Below are positions 17,588 through 25,984 of a DNA stretch of 41,526 bases, one piece after another (positions within the stretch are counted from its first letter, which is position 1; each line of letters begins with the position of its first letter). Source of the stretch: Cyanobacteria bacterium MH1_Bin12 (lineage in GTDB: Bacteria > Cyanobacteriota > Cyanobacteriia > Cyanobacteriales > Cyanobacteriaceae). The notes beneath the pieces were generated by a model. It was not told the origin of the DNA and made no database searches. It was given only the letters and a program-made list of their open reading frames with translations. The stretch covers positions 1 to 41,526 of the forward strand of contig JAALKG010000007.1 of NCBI GenBank assembly GCA_011088145.1, read 5' to 3'. A program made the translations under genes and the position numbers.

Positions 17588-19237
17588 CTAAAGCCAATCT
17601 TCAAATAATGGACAATACCCATCAATGGGTACATGATAATTTTGTAAAGGAGAATATTTGTTCTGACAAATTTGGTCTTCATAATGACGACAATTACCAC
17701 AAGATTCCGTATTAAGCTGACGACGTAAAGAACTATTTTGTTGTAATAATTCTCTTTGAGATAAACCCCTCAATACCAGTTCATCTCCTTGCCAACGAGC
17801 TTCTATTAATCCTGTATCAGCAAAGTTTTGCCAACGAGAATCACGATTAATTTGGTCTGGTAAACTAATGGTTATATATGCTCCTGTTTCATTTAATTCT
17901 CCTTCGTAATTGTTTTTAGGTGCTACCTTGGGTTGAATAAAAGGAGTGCTAACGGGTAAATCAACTTTGACTCCTTGAGAAGGGGAATGTAACTGATAGC
18001 GATTTTGTAATTCCTCCAAACTAGTTAAATCAGCTAGATAATTAGGTAAACCATGAATGAAAACTATATGTTGTGGACGTAGATTATGAATTAATTGAGT
18101 GGTATTTCTGCCGTCACTATGTTCAGCTAATAAATAATCTTCAATAATGATTTGTTCTGTTTGATAGTCTTTAGTGAATTGTTGAAATTCTTGACTTTGT
18201 TTCATTTTTGATTGTTCAGGAATCAAAATTAACCATTTATGTTTATTTTCTAAGCAATATTCTTCTAAATGATTTAATTGATCTGTTAGAACTATCGATG
18301 GATAAGTAGTTAATTGATGTCGATCGAAGTTATCATTAACTCTGTGCATTCTCGGTTTGATTTTTTCATCCCAAAATAGTGGTTGGTGTTTGGCAAAATT
18401 TTGGACATTATCAGGAAAGTAATTGATTAAATCTAAATATAAATCACAAGCAACGGGTAAATTACCATCAACCCAAATATCAATGTCTTTGCCTGTAAAT
18501 TCATGGTGCGATCGCAATAATTTTAATAATTCTTGTCCTAAACCAAACATTGGTACAGGTAAAAAGACACTCACTTGATTAGCCAAAGCCGATTTAATTT
18601 TGTCCATTAAATGCTTTTCTTGTTGCCGACGATGAGGATGTCTAGCAGTACCATAACTACCTTCAATAATTAAAACATCAGGACTCAAACCTCTCAAGCT
18701 ATCTAAAGATAAACCTTCGACGAGTTGTAAATTAGATAAACAAAAATCTCCTGTATAAAAAACTTGATAAATTTTTTCCTGACAATAATATTTAAATAGA
18801 AAAGAAGCCGCACCAGGTAAATGCCCAGCAGGATATAATTCAACGGTTAAATCAGATGCAAGGTGAATAGGCGATCGCCAAGGAAGAACTTTAGTAAAAT
18901 ATAAATTATCCTGATCATCTTCATTTAACCAATTCAGAGGTAATAATTTCGTCGTGACTTCACCCGCATAGATTGGTAAATCAGGATAAGCTTGATGCAA
19001 AGAAAGTAAGCCAGAAGCATGATCTTGATGGGCATGACTACAAAAAACCCAATGAAAAGCATCAATTTGTTTTTCTTGTAAAACAGAAATATTTTTTAAT
19101 CCGCAATCGAGGAGAATACGATAATCTGCAATTTGTAATAAAACAGCAATCCCTTCCGTGTTGTTCCCTGCACCAAAGGGATAACAAGATATTTTAAGAT
19201 CTTCTTCTATCGAATTAAATTCTTGCTGTTTTACCAT
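17588..19237 (-). CDS. MBL-fold metallo-hydrolase, beta-CASP/RNA-processing type
   Basis: A 549-residue metallo-beta-lactamase-fold hydrolase. The metal-binding motif is CSHAHQDHASGLL (HxHxDH), with further ligands likely in YPAGHLPGAASF and FYTGDF. A beta-CASP-like region follows (EGSYGTARHPHRRQQEKHL...PVPMFGLGQELL) and the RNase-type motif HSDGRNTTQLIHNLRPQHIVFIHG. The C-terminus ends in a cysteine-rich block, CGNCRHYEDQICQNK...DGYCPLF, which may bind metal. It probably acts as a nuclease on RNA, but the substrate is not known. It is the gene nearest to the NdhP-like ORF, 19 nt downstream of it. Confidence 0.82.
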   Translation of the reverse strand: MVKQQEFNSIEEDLKISCYPFGAGNNTEGIAVLLQIADYRILLDCGLKNISVLQEKQIDAFHWVFCSHAHQDHASGLLSLHQAYPDLPIYAGEVTTKLLPLNWLNEDDQDNLYFTKVLPWRSPIHLASDLTVELYPAGHLPGAASFLFKYYCQEKIYQVFYTGDFCLSNLQLVEGLSLDSLRGLSPDVLIIEGSYGTARHPHRRQQEKHLMDKIKSALANQVSVFLPVPMFGLGQELLKLLRSHHEFTGKDIDIWVDGNLPVACDLYLDLINYFPDNVQNFAKHQPLFWDEKIKPRMHRVNDNFDRHQLTTYPSIVLTDQLNHLEEYCLENKHKWLILIPEQSKMKQSQEFQQFTKDYQTEQIIIEDYLLAEHSDGRNTTQLIHNLRPQHIVFIHGLPNYLADLTSLEELQNRYQLHSPSQGVKVDLPVSTPFIQPKVAPKNNYEGELNETGAYITISLPDQINRDSRWQNFADTGLIEARWQGDELVLRGLSQRELLQQNSSLRRQLNTESCGNCRHYEDQICQNKYSPLQNYHVPIDGYCPLFEDWL

Positions 19238-19256
19238 AGACTGTAACTAAATCGAT

Positions 19257-19379
19257 TTAATGAGCTGAACCATTACCATCATAATCGTCACTGTCATAAT
19301 AACCATTTTTGTTACCAAAATATACTGCTGAGACTATAAACAAAGCCGTAAATACCACCATGAGTGTTTTAACATCCAT
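19257..19379 (-). CDS. ndhP: Single-TM 40-aa peptide, probable NDH-1 subunit NdhP
   Basis: Absent from the ORF track because of its size. The minus-strand ATG at 19379 is preceded by AAGGAAC (spacing about 8) and encodes 40 residues: one membrane helix (KTLMVVFTALFIVSAVYFG) followed by the acidic tail NKNGYYDSDDYDGNGSAH. This architecture, size and tail fit my memory of NdhP, a small subunit of the cyanobacterial photosynthetic NDH-1 complex in the thylakoid membrane. The reading frame, RBS and stop are clear, so a real gene is likely; the name is moderate. It lies 19 nt upstream of the metallo-hydrolase start on the same strand and may be co-transcribed with it. Confidence 0.65.
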   Translation of the reverse strand: MDVKTLMVVFTALFIVSAVYFGNKNGYYDSDDYDGNGSAH

Positions 19380-19688
19380 GTTTTTTTGTTCCTTAAAATA
19401 ATTGCTGTTTGATTCTTATCAATGATAACAATTAATTTTGTCGGTACTCTATTAAATTAACACTAAGATTTACAAATTTTTTCTATAAACTTTGAACTTG
19501 TGTATCATCAACAATCAACAATCAACAATTCTTATCCCTAATCTACATACATTAAAAAAATGCAATAAGTGCATGAACAGGGGATTTTGGTGACAAACAA
19601 TACAAAATGGGTTATCTTGAAATTTATAATTAATTTAGTGTAATCTTAATTAATTGTTAATCATTTTAGTGTGAGGCCAAACTAAATA
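19380..19688. other. Divergent region between ndhP-like gene and porin
   Basis: 309 nt, AT-rich. It contains three STRR heptamers (19507-19527). No gene seen. Promoters for both flanking genes are expected here, but I cannot place them with confidence. Confidence 0.5.
19507..19527 (+). repeat. STRR heptamers (ATCAACA x3)
   Basis: Three perfect consecutive copies of ATCAACA in the gap upstream of the porin gene. Confidence 0.75.
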
Positions 19689-21215
19689 ATGTTGAAAAAT
19701 AAAATAAGCAAACTCGCTCAAACAGCGATCGCTTTAGGTGCTGTTGCAATTGCAAATCCCGTTCAAGCAAATGAGCTTGCCACTTCCGATATCGATCAAC
19801 TTGATCCTATGGCACAAGTTACATCTGTTTCTCAACTTAGAGATGTATCGCCTACTGATTGGTCTTATGAGGCATTAAGAAGCCTAGTAGAACGTTATGG
19901 TTGTATCGTCGGTTATCCTGACAAAACTTTCAGAGGAAATCGTGCTTTAAGTCGTAACGAATTTGCCGCAGGTTTGAACGCTTGTATGCAACAGATGGAG
20001 CGTTTAATCGCCGCTAGTGAAGCCGTCTTAAAAGAAGATATTGCCAAATTACAACGCTTGATGAAAGAATTTGAAGCCGAATTAGCGGCTTTAGGTGCCA
20101 GAGTTGACAACTTAGAAGGTAGAGTCGCTTTCTTAGAAGATCATCAATTCTCCACAACTACCAAATTATATGGTGAAGTAGCTTTTACCTTAGCTCAAGC
20201 ATTCGGTGAAGACGTTGACTCTCAAACTGTATTGAATAGTAGAGTTCGTTTACAACTAAGTACTACTTTCACTGGAAAAGATGTCTTATATACTCGTTTA
20301 ACTTCGGGTAATCTTGGTAACTCTTTTGCTGACGAAATCTGCACTAACGAAGGTCGTTATGCTTATGATGGTCAAAGTGACCATGATCTTACCATCGATC
20401 GTCTTCATTACTATACTCCCATCAACGATAACCTCAAAGTATTTGTGATGGCCAACTTAGGTGGACACCATTTTTATGCTGATACCTTTAATACAGGTTT
20501 AGAAGCTGGTGGTGGTGCTAAAGGTTCATTATCCAGATTTGGTGAACGTAATCCTATTTATCGTCTAGGTTTAGGTGGTAAAGGTGTTGGTTTCAAATAT
20601 AAAGCAGGGTCTAAATTCGACTTTTATGCAGGTTATTTAGCTAGAGGTGGTGAGGATCCTGCTGACGGCAGAGGATTGTTCAACGGTAACTACTCAGCTA
20701 TGGGACAAATTGTTTATAAACCTACAGATCAACTTAAATTTGGTTTTAACTATTTCCGTGGTTATGACCTAGGAAGTTCATTTGTTTTAGGTGGTACAGG
20801 TACAAGTGCTATCGGTAGAATTGGAGATGGTTCCACCGGAGTCGAAAGTAATGCATTTGGTCTCCAAGGTAAATTTGATATTTCTCCCAAATTTAGTCTT
20901 CGTGCATGGGGTGGATACATTGATGCGGAAGTTGATGGTGGTGATGAGGCCGAAGTTTGGACTTATGCTGTTGCCTTAGCTTTTCCTGACTTAGGAAAAG
21001 AGGGTGCTTTAGGTGCAATTATTGTTGGTGCAGAACCTTATGATGGTAGTGCCAGAGATAATGAAGTTCCTTTACATGTGGAAGTTTCTTATAAATATCC
21101 TCTTAACGACAGTATCTCAATTACACCAGGTTTAATGGTACTTACTTCTCCAGATCAAAGAAGTGACAGAGATGCCGTTTATATCGGTACTATCAGAACT
21201 ACATTTACTTTCTAA
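19689..21215 (+). CDS. Iron-uptake-type outer-membrane porin (SLH + OprB domains)
   Basis: A 508-residue outer-membrane porin typical of cyanobacteria. A signal peptide (KLAQTAIALGAVAIANPVQA-NE) is followed by one S-layer homology domain (DVSPTDWSYEALRSLVERYGCIVGYPD...LSRNEFAAGLNACM), which anchors to peptidoglycan or its polymer. Next is a coiled coil (about 100-150, LKEDIAKLQRLMKEFEAELAALGARVDNLEGRVAFLE). A C-terminal beta-barrel of the OprB type ends in the aromatic FTF, the usual outer-membrane signal. Members of this family have been linked to uptake of inorganic iron; the solute here is not shown by sequence. Strong, balanced codon use suggests high expression. Confidence 0.9.
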   Translation: MLKNKISKLAQTAIALGAVAIANPVQANELATSDIDQLDPMAQVTSVSQLRDVSPTDWSYEALRSLVERYGCIVGYPDKTFRGNRALSRNEFAAGLNACMQQMERLIAASEAVLKEDIAKLQRLMKEFEAELAALGARVDNLEGRVAFLEDHQFSTTTKLYGEVAFTLAQAFGEDVDSQTVLNSRVRLQLSTTFTGKDVLYTRLTSGNLGNSFADEICTNEGRYAYDGQSDHDLTIDRLHYYTPINDNLKVFVMANLGGHHFYADTFNTGLEAGGGAKGSLSRFGERNPIYRLGLGGKGVGFKYKAGSKFDFYAGYLARGGEDPADGRGLFNGNYSAMGQIVYKPTDQLKFGFNYFRGYDLGSSFVLGGTGTSAIGRIGDGSTGVESNAFGLQGKFDISPKFSLRAWGGYIDAEVDGGDEAEVWTYAVALAFPDLGKEGALGAIIVGAEPYDGSARDNEVPLHVEVSYKYPLNDSISITPGLMVLTSPDQRSDRDAVYIGTIRTTFTF

Positions 21216-21590
21216 GTTGATTAGTTTTTATAGGTAATACTTTCAAGCTCAATCATTATCAATAACTTTTTTATGGTTCATGAGTTTAATAGTCAAAGTT
21301 AAGTTTAATTAGCTTTTTCTGTTAAGCTCTTTTTTATTTGCAAATCACAATTTAAGTTAGGGGCTTACGTGGAAATGAAGCCTGATAATCTTTACTGATG
21401 TTACGCTAACCATTTCTATTGATTATAAATATCTGTTGAGTGTCTGAAATAATTGAGATTAATTCAAACAAGTTGAATACAGAGAAAGAAGAATTGCTTT
21501 TACTAAAATAATTATCGCTGACAAATGAAGAGATAGTTGTTTTTTTGATCTTATTGTGCCTAATATTGAGATCCTAATTTATTTCCAGAT
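21216..21590. other. Gap between convergent porin and bvdR
   Basis: 375 nt. I see no ORF, no strong hairpin with a T-tract and no repeat shared with other gaps. Confidence 0.5.
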
Positions 21591-22589
21591 TTACAATTGG
21601 ATTGTTTTGCTTTGTGTATAAGCCTGAAAGGCTGCTCCTGCAACTTTTAAGGAATAAGCACTTTGACGATTATCTATATATAAGGATGTTCCTTTTTGTA
21701 GATGTTGTAAAACTATATTTGTATCCAGTGCAAATAGTCCACGACGACTACCTACTTCTATTTCGATCGATTCTTTCCCTCGAATGATAGTCCCTTTTTC
21801 TCCTTCAAATTTGATTGTACCTTCATCTCCATGTATTTCTAAAGTGCGATCGCTACTTTTAAATTTTTCCCCTTTCCCATAAGTTATATTAACCATCATT
21901 TCATTTTTAAATTTCAAATTAGTATGACAATAACAAGCGGAAAAATATCCCGTTTGAGGAGCATCCCAAAAACGACTAAAACAACTAACGGTATCAACTT
22001 CTCCAAATAAGTCAGTAAAACGATTGATGCGAGAAAGGGCAGCAATGAGTGGAAAGCCATAATCCTCATAACTATAAGTCCAATGGGGAGCTTTTTTTTT
22101 CTTCGCTAAAATGGTACTGTACCGAGCTAAAAAAGGATTTCCAATTTCATGGAGATGTTTTTTAATCCCTTGATGGACACCACCAATAATCTCAATATGT
22201 TCAACGTGCAGTAATTTGTGTTTTTCTTGCGCTAATTTGATTAAATCTTCTGCTTCTTGAGGATTTGTGCTTAAAGGATATTCCACGATGACGTGTTTAT
22301 CCGCTAACAATGCACCTCTAACAATATTTCCATGATCTCGATTGATATTACAAATACAAACTAAATCAATATCCGGATTACTAACTAATTTTTGCCAACT
22401 AGAAACCACAGGTACATTAAAAGTTTTGCTAAAATCATCAGTCTTTTCAATGCTATTTCCTACTACTGCAATTAATTTACTATGGGGATTATTCTCAAAA
22501 GCCTCAGCTCTTTTTTTGGCAGCATAACCAGTACCAACCAAACCAACTTCGATCGTCTTTTCCACCTTATTGTAATTTATTATCATCAA
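21591..22589 (-). CDS. bvdR: Biliverdin reductase
   Basis: It reduces biliverdin to bilirubin with NADPH; in cyanobacteria it is linked to normal phycobiliprotein content. The 332-residue protein is a Gfo/Idh/MocA oxidoreductase with the Rossmann motif VGLVGTGYAAKKRAEAF (16-32). The usual EKP motif is EYP (103-105), as in bacterial biliverdin reductases. Diagnostic segments that match Synechocystis BvdR are LLHVEHIEIIGGVHQ (127-140), ARYSTI, FGFPLIAALSRI-type YGFPLIAALSRINRFTDLFG and VGSRRGLF. The start could be either of the first two Met codons. It is convergent with the porin and has 532 nt before the next gene. Confidence 0.88.
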   Translation of the reverse strand: MMIINYNKVEKTIEVGLVGTGYAAKKRAEAFENNPHSKLIAVVGNSIEKTDDFSKTFNVPVVSSWQKLVSNPDIDLVCICNINRDHGNIVRGALLADKHVIVEYPLSTNPQEAEDLIKLAQEKHKLLHVEHIEIIGGVHQGIKKHLHEIGNPFLARYSTILAKKKKAPHWTYSYEDYGFPLIAALSRINRFTDLFGEVDTVSCFSRFWDAPQTGYFSACYCHTNLKFKNEMMVNITYGKGEKFKSSDRTLEIHGDEGTIKFEGEKGTIIRGKESIEIEVGSRRGLFALDTNIVLQHLQKGTSLYIDNRQSAYSLKVAGAAFQAYTQSKTIQL

Positions 22590-23121
22590 TTTCCCTTTTG
22601 CATTTCCATGAACAATGATAGATACAAAAGCTTATCCTGTCTGAAGCTCAAACCACAAATTCGATCGTAACAAAACCATTCTAAATTTTTTCACAAATAA
22701 TAATTTGCCAAAATAAACAAGTAAAAATGGAATCATTGAAAATATTGACTTATGTCTGGTTAATCCTGAGAGGAAGTTTGAAAAGTATCAGATATTGTAT
22801 TTTAGTCGCCAAATTTGAGGGTTAGGGGGCATTTTCACTAGTGAACCAGACTTTTTATTTAAACTTCCTCTAATTCCTATAGCAAAAGACAAGGGGCAAA
22901 GGACAAAGGTTAAAATCTCGACATAGTAATACTTTTAGAAATCATCAATGTCCTAATCAACCCGTTTTCTGTTATATCTTCATTAAAAACGCTTTTGCGT
23001 AACATTCAGATTCAGATTTCATTCTCGATAGTCGAAATGAGAATGATGATTATGTAATTCTGAATAGATTTATAATCAAGCTGAAATAACAAAATATAAT
23101 TCAATTATTGGAAATTTTGAC
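22590..23121. other. Gap upstream of bvdR carrying a dispersed repeat
   Basis: 532 nt between divergent genes. It holds copy A of repeat family 2 (22809-22880). No gene or clear promoter seen. Confidence 0.5.
22809..22880 (+). repeat. Dispersed repeat family 2, copy A
   Basis: CCAAATTTGAGGGTTAGGGG then CATTTTCACTAGTGAACCAG and ACTTTTT...AAACTTCCTCTAA resembles 28232-28300 (same strand) and 23609-23690 (opposite strand). The shared core is a TAGTGA-Pu-C..-ACTTTT block followed by CNTCNTCT. Confidence 0.5.
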
Positions 23122-23502
23122 ATGAGTTTATGGGCTCGTATTCTGATTGGAATGGTAAGTTTACTCTTTGGGATAAGCTTTTTAATGACTGCTATTGATC
23201 CTAATGGAATAATCGAGAATGATATTATTGCCTATGGAATGTCAGCATTTTGTTTTGTGATTGCGACAGCTTGCTTCTTTGAGCAAAGTCGTCCGATAAC
23301 TTTACGTTTAATTGGTTTAATTATTTTTATCGCTTCTATCAGTTATGTAATTAATAGTTTTCAATCTCAAAACTTTCCTCAAGCAATAATTTGCTTTTTA
23401 GTATGGGGAATTCCTTCTGGTTATATAACCATAATGGGAAAATATCCATCTTGGGGTAAAGCGACTCAAGTCTTTAACAGTAAACAAAATAAGAGAAAAT
23501 AA
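23122..23502 (+). CDS. Four-TM membrane protein of unknown function
   Basis: A 126-residue integral membrane protein with four predicted helices: ARILIGMVSLLFGISFLMTAI, IIAYGMSAFCFVIATACFF, ITLRLIGLIIFIASISYVI and AIICFLVWGIPSGYITIMG. The tail is basic (FNSKQNKRK), suggesting a cytoplasmic C-terminus. No family recognised. It is convergent with the small secreted-protein gene at 23733, with a hairpin and a repeat copy between them. Confidence 0.6.
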   Translation: MSLWARILIGMVSLLFGISFLMTAIDPNGIIENDIIAYGMSAFCFVIATACFFEQSRPITLRLIGLIIFIASISYVINSFQSQNFPQAIICFLVWGIPSGYITIMGKYPSWGKATQVFNSKQNKRK

Positions 23503-23608
23503 AATAAAAGTTTTAAAGCGTTATTTTAATCGGCTCTGTTTGTTAACAATCCAAGCCATTTCCAAAGAAAAAACCTCTTATTGAGAGAAGTACTGATCTT
23601 CTTTTACA

Positions 23609-23690
23609 TTAGATAAGTTGGAATCGAAGAGGACATTTGAAAAGTGTGGCTCACCACTAAAAATACTCCCTAGCCGGCAATTTAGGAGGA
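23609..23690 (-). repeat. Dispersed repeat family 2, copy C (inverted)
   Basis: The minus strand reads TAGTGGTGAGCCACACTTTTCAAATGTCCTCTTCGATTCC, resembling copies A (22809-22880) and B (28232-28300). It overlaps the hairpin at 23655-23697. Confidence 0.5.
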
Positions 23691-23697
23691 TTTAGTG
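23655..23697. terminator. Imperfect hairpin between convergent genes
   Basis: CACTAAAAATACTCCCTA and TTTAGGAGGATTTAGTG form an imperfect stem around GCCGGCAA. It lies 153 nt after the 4-TM gene and 36 nt past the stop of the minus-strand secreted-protein gene. A bidirectional terminator is plausible, although no T-tract follows. Confidence 0.4.
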
Positions 23698-23732
23698 GGC
23701 ATAATCATGATACTTTTGTTCATGAAAATCGC

Positions 23733-24152
23733 CTAAGGTTGGAAAGGAAGCCCCAAAGAATCCATAAAATCAGGATCATGGGCTGGACTATAAACATCAA
23801 TGGGAACACTAATTTGAGTTTGAATAGCAGGAGTGGAAAAACCTGAGATAGAAGAATTACTATTATTCTCATTACCGACAAAAAGTTGACTAGTTCGTCC
23901 TTGATTCCCATGACCAGAACCAACATAAACTTGAGTGGAAAGATTAGTTACATTATTACCCCAACAATTATCCGTGCTTCCCATTGAGACATCATTGCTT
24001 TGATTACTGGGAGTCTGAGAGCCACGCACCGCAACTTGTAAAGAAACGTCAGTCATCACACAAGAAGCATCAGCAGGTGAAGAGATAATCGGCATCACAG
24101 CTAAACTTGAGCCAAATAAGAGAAAAAGAGAACCAAATTTTAAAAAATTCAT
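23733..24152 (-). CDS. Small secreted protein next to curlin-like gene 2
   Basis: The track start (24167) is a TTG. The ATG at 24152, preceded by AGGTCAATTT, is a better start and gives 139 residues. A signal peptide (FLKFGSLFLLFGSSLAVMPIISSPADA) leads to a Ser/Asn/Gln-rich mature chain with STQVYVGSGHGNQGRTSQLFVGNENNSNS. There the S/T-Q-x-x-V-G-x-x-x-N spacing recalls single curlin-like units. Two cysteines (ASCVM, DNCWG) could pair. It follows the curlin-like gene at 24265 by 112 nt on the same strand, so the two may be an operon. No known family; a minor partner or nucleator role would be an inference. Confidence 0.6.
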   Translation of the reverse strand: MNFLKFGSLFLLFGSSLAVMPIISSPADASCVMTDVSLQVAVRGSQTPSNQSNDVSMGSTDNCWGNNVTNLSTQVYVGSGHGNQGRTSQLFVGNENNSNSSISGFSTPAIQTQISVPIDVYSPAHDPDFMDSLGLPFQP

Positions 24153-24264
24153 AAATTGACCTGACAAAAATATTAACTATAAAGAGAAGAGAAAAAGAAG
24201 TATAAACTCAGAACTTGTAAATGTGGACTTGTTCTGAGTACTTGACTTGCTGATTAAATGAGAG

Positions 24265-24747
24265 TTAGAAACCAAATACATCCACTTGATTTTGATTGTT
24301 GGTTTGATTGGTTTGATTGAAGATATTATTACCAAAACCTATACCTGCTCCTGTTTGATTTGTGCCCATTTGAGAAACGGCAGTATTATTTCCAAATCCA
24401 ACGGCTCCTGTTTGTTGCTGAAGATTGCCTTGAAATAAACTGTTACCAACATTATTGCCCAAACCATTAGCAACTCCTGTTTGGCTACCCATCGTGTTAG
24501 AAACAGCAGTATTGTTCCCACCATTAAAAGCACCAACTTGTTTTTGAAGATTCACTTGAGCCGCACTATTAAATACCGAGTTATTTTGACCAACTGCAAC
24601 ACCAACTTGATTCATTTGTTGGTTTGATTCAGCATAGTTGTCTGCCTTGGCAGGAGAGATAACAGCAGTTAAGCCTCCGACTAAAATTAAACCTGTAGCA
24701 ACGCTGATTTGGAAAGCTTTTTGATAAGAAATAGATAAGAAACTCAT
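24265..24747 (-). CDS. Secreted curlin-like repeat protein, copy 2
   Basis: Paralogue of the gene at 6696: 160 residues with roughly three-quarters identity by eye, the same signal peptide end (SPAKADNYA) and the same five-repeat layout. Repeats include VGAFNGGNNTAVSNTMGSQ, TGVANGLGNNVGNSLFQ and TGAVGFGNNTAVSQMGTNQ, and the ends match (VDVFGF). The spacing of Q, G, N and A residues is curlin-like. There is no cysteine and few charged residues after the signal peptide. The upstream 76 nt are nearly the same as for copy 1. A small secreted protein lies downstream. Function (surface amyloid, matrix or adhesion) is inferred only from the repeat pattern. Confidence 0.74.
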   Translation of the reverse strand: MSFLSISYQKAFQISVATGLILVGGLTAVISPAKADNYAESNQQMNQVGVAVGQNNSVFNSAAQVNLQKQVGAFNGGNNTAVSNTMGSQTGVANGLGNNVGNSLFQGNLQQQTGAVGFGNNTAVSQMGTNQTGAGIGFGNNIFNQTNQTNNQNQVDVFGF

Positions 24748-24823
24748 AATTTAAAAACCTCTGTAATTTTGTTTTGTTTTCTGTTGTGAGGTTATAGTTG
24801 CATCTTTTTTTACTTATGCAGTT
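24748..24823 (-). promoter_or_regulatory. Conserved promoter/5' leader of curlin-like gene 2
   Basis: The minus strand reads AACTGCATAAGTAAAAAAAG, then GCAACTATAACCTCACAACA, and ends ACAGAGGTTT before the ATG, nearly the same as 6621-6695. Similarity stops beyond AACTGCATAAG in both loci, which marks the likely extent of the promoter. Confidence 0.6.
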
Positions 24824-25052
24824 AGTATGGCAATCGACTATTAGTTATCAGCTATCAGCTTGTATAAAAAATATACTGGGCAATGCTTTTGGGTTTTATA
24901 AATATTTGAAAAATTGATCAAATTAATATTTTTTCGTTGCTATTTTTATTTGAGTTCAAAGTTCAAAGTTCGCTATTTACATTGATTGTTAATATGGTGA
25001 TAGGTATTTTTATTTTCTCAAATTAATTATTCAAGTTAATTATTGAATTACT
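24824..25052. repeat. STRR heptamers in the gap before the ABC permease
   Basis: AGTTATC AGCTATC AGCTTGT lies at 24843-24863 and GTTCAAA x2 (then GTTCGCT) at 24954-24974. The rest of the gap holds nothing else I recognise. Confidence 0.55.
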
Positions 25053-25943
25053 ATGACTCAGAGTATATCCTCTAATCGATTTAGCGAAATTTTGGCTCCT
25101 AACACTGATGGTCAAATACTGGTGGAAGATAATGCTTTTAAGCAGTTTGGGCAAGAAACGATCGCTTTGACCAAACGTTTATTTATCCAGTTAAAACGTC
25201 GTCCTTCAACCCTCGTAGCGGGAGTTATTCAACCATTCATGTGGTTAATTTTGTTTGGTGCTTTATTTTACAACGCACCTCAAGGTTTATTTGGTGATGA
25301 ATTTAGTTATGGTCAGTTTCTCGCTCCGGGAATTATTGTTTTTACCGCCTTTTCTGGTGCGTTAAACGCTGGTTTACCTGTAATGTTCGATCGAGAATTT
25401 GGCTTTTTAAATCGTCTGTTAGTCGCACCTTTAACCTCTCGTTTTTCCATCGTCGCCGCTTCGGTCATCTATATAATTAGTCTTAGTTTGATTCAAACTG
25501 CGGTTATTATTGTCGCAAGTGCTTTTGTCGGTGCAGGTTTACCTAGTATTGGTGGTTTGATGGCTATTTCTGCGATCGTCTTTTTGATCGTTTTGGGTAT
25601 CACAGGATTAAGTCTAGGACTAGCTTTTGCCTTACCTGGTCATATTGAATTAATTGCCGTCATTTTTGTGGTGAATTTACCTTTACTCTTCGCCAGCACT
25701 GCTTTAGCACCCATGAATTTTATGGCTGGTTGGTTACAAGTAATTGCTAGTATAAATCCTTTAACCTATGCGATCGAACCTATTCGTTATATCTATCAAA
25801 ATTCTGATTGGAATTTTTTGAGCGTCGTGATTAACACCCCTTGGTTAGATCTTAATTTTGTCACGGTTTTATCAATGTTAGTTGCTTTTGATATATTAAT
25901 TTTATTAGCAATTAAGCCATTATTAAGTCGTCGTTTTGCCTAA
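25053..25943 (+). CDS. ABC-2 type transporter permease
   Basis: A 296-residue inner-membrane permease. After a ~40-residue cytoplasmic N-terminus come six membrane helices. The ABC-2 family pattern is visible: RRPSTLVAGVIQPFMWLILFG, YGQFLAPGIIVFTAFSGALNAG, DREFGFLNRLLVAPLTSR and the C-terminal ASINPLTYAIEPIRYIY. Such permeases pair with a separate ATPase for export of drugs, lipids or polysaccharides. No ATPase gene adjoins it here, so the partner must be elsewhere. It is followed 41 nt later by the radical SAM gene on the same strand. Confidence 0.87.
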   Translation: MTQSISSNRFSEILAPNTDGQILVEDNAFKQFGQETIALTKRLFIQLKRRPSTLVAGVIQPFMWLILFGALFYNAPQGLFGDEFSYGQFLAPGIIVFTAFSGALNAGLPVMFDREFGFLNRLLVAPLTSRFSIVAASVIYIISLSLIQTAVIIVASAFVGAGLPSIGGLMAISAIVFLIVLGITGLSLGLAFALPGHIELIAVIFVVNLPLLFASTALAPMNFMAGWLQVIASINPLTYAIEPIRYIYQNSDWNFLSVVINTPWLDLNFVTVLSMLVAFDILILLAIKPLLSRRFA

Positions 25944-25984
25944 TGAGTTAGAATCTAGATGCTATTTCAATCTGACGAAATATT

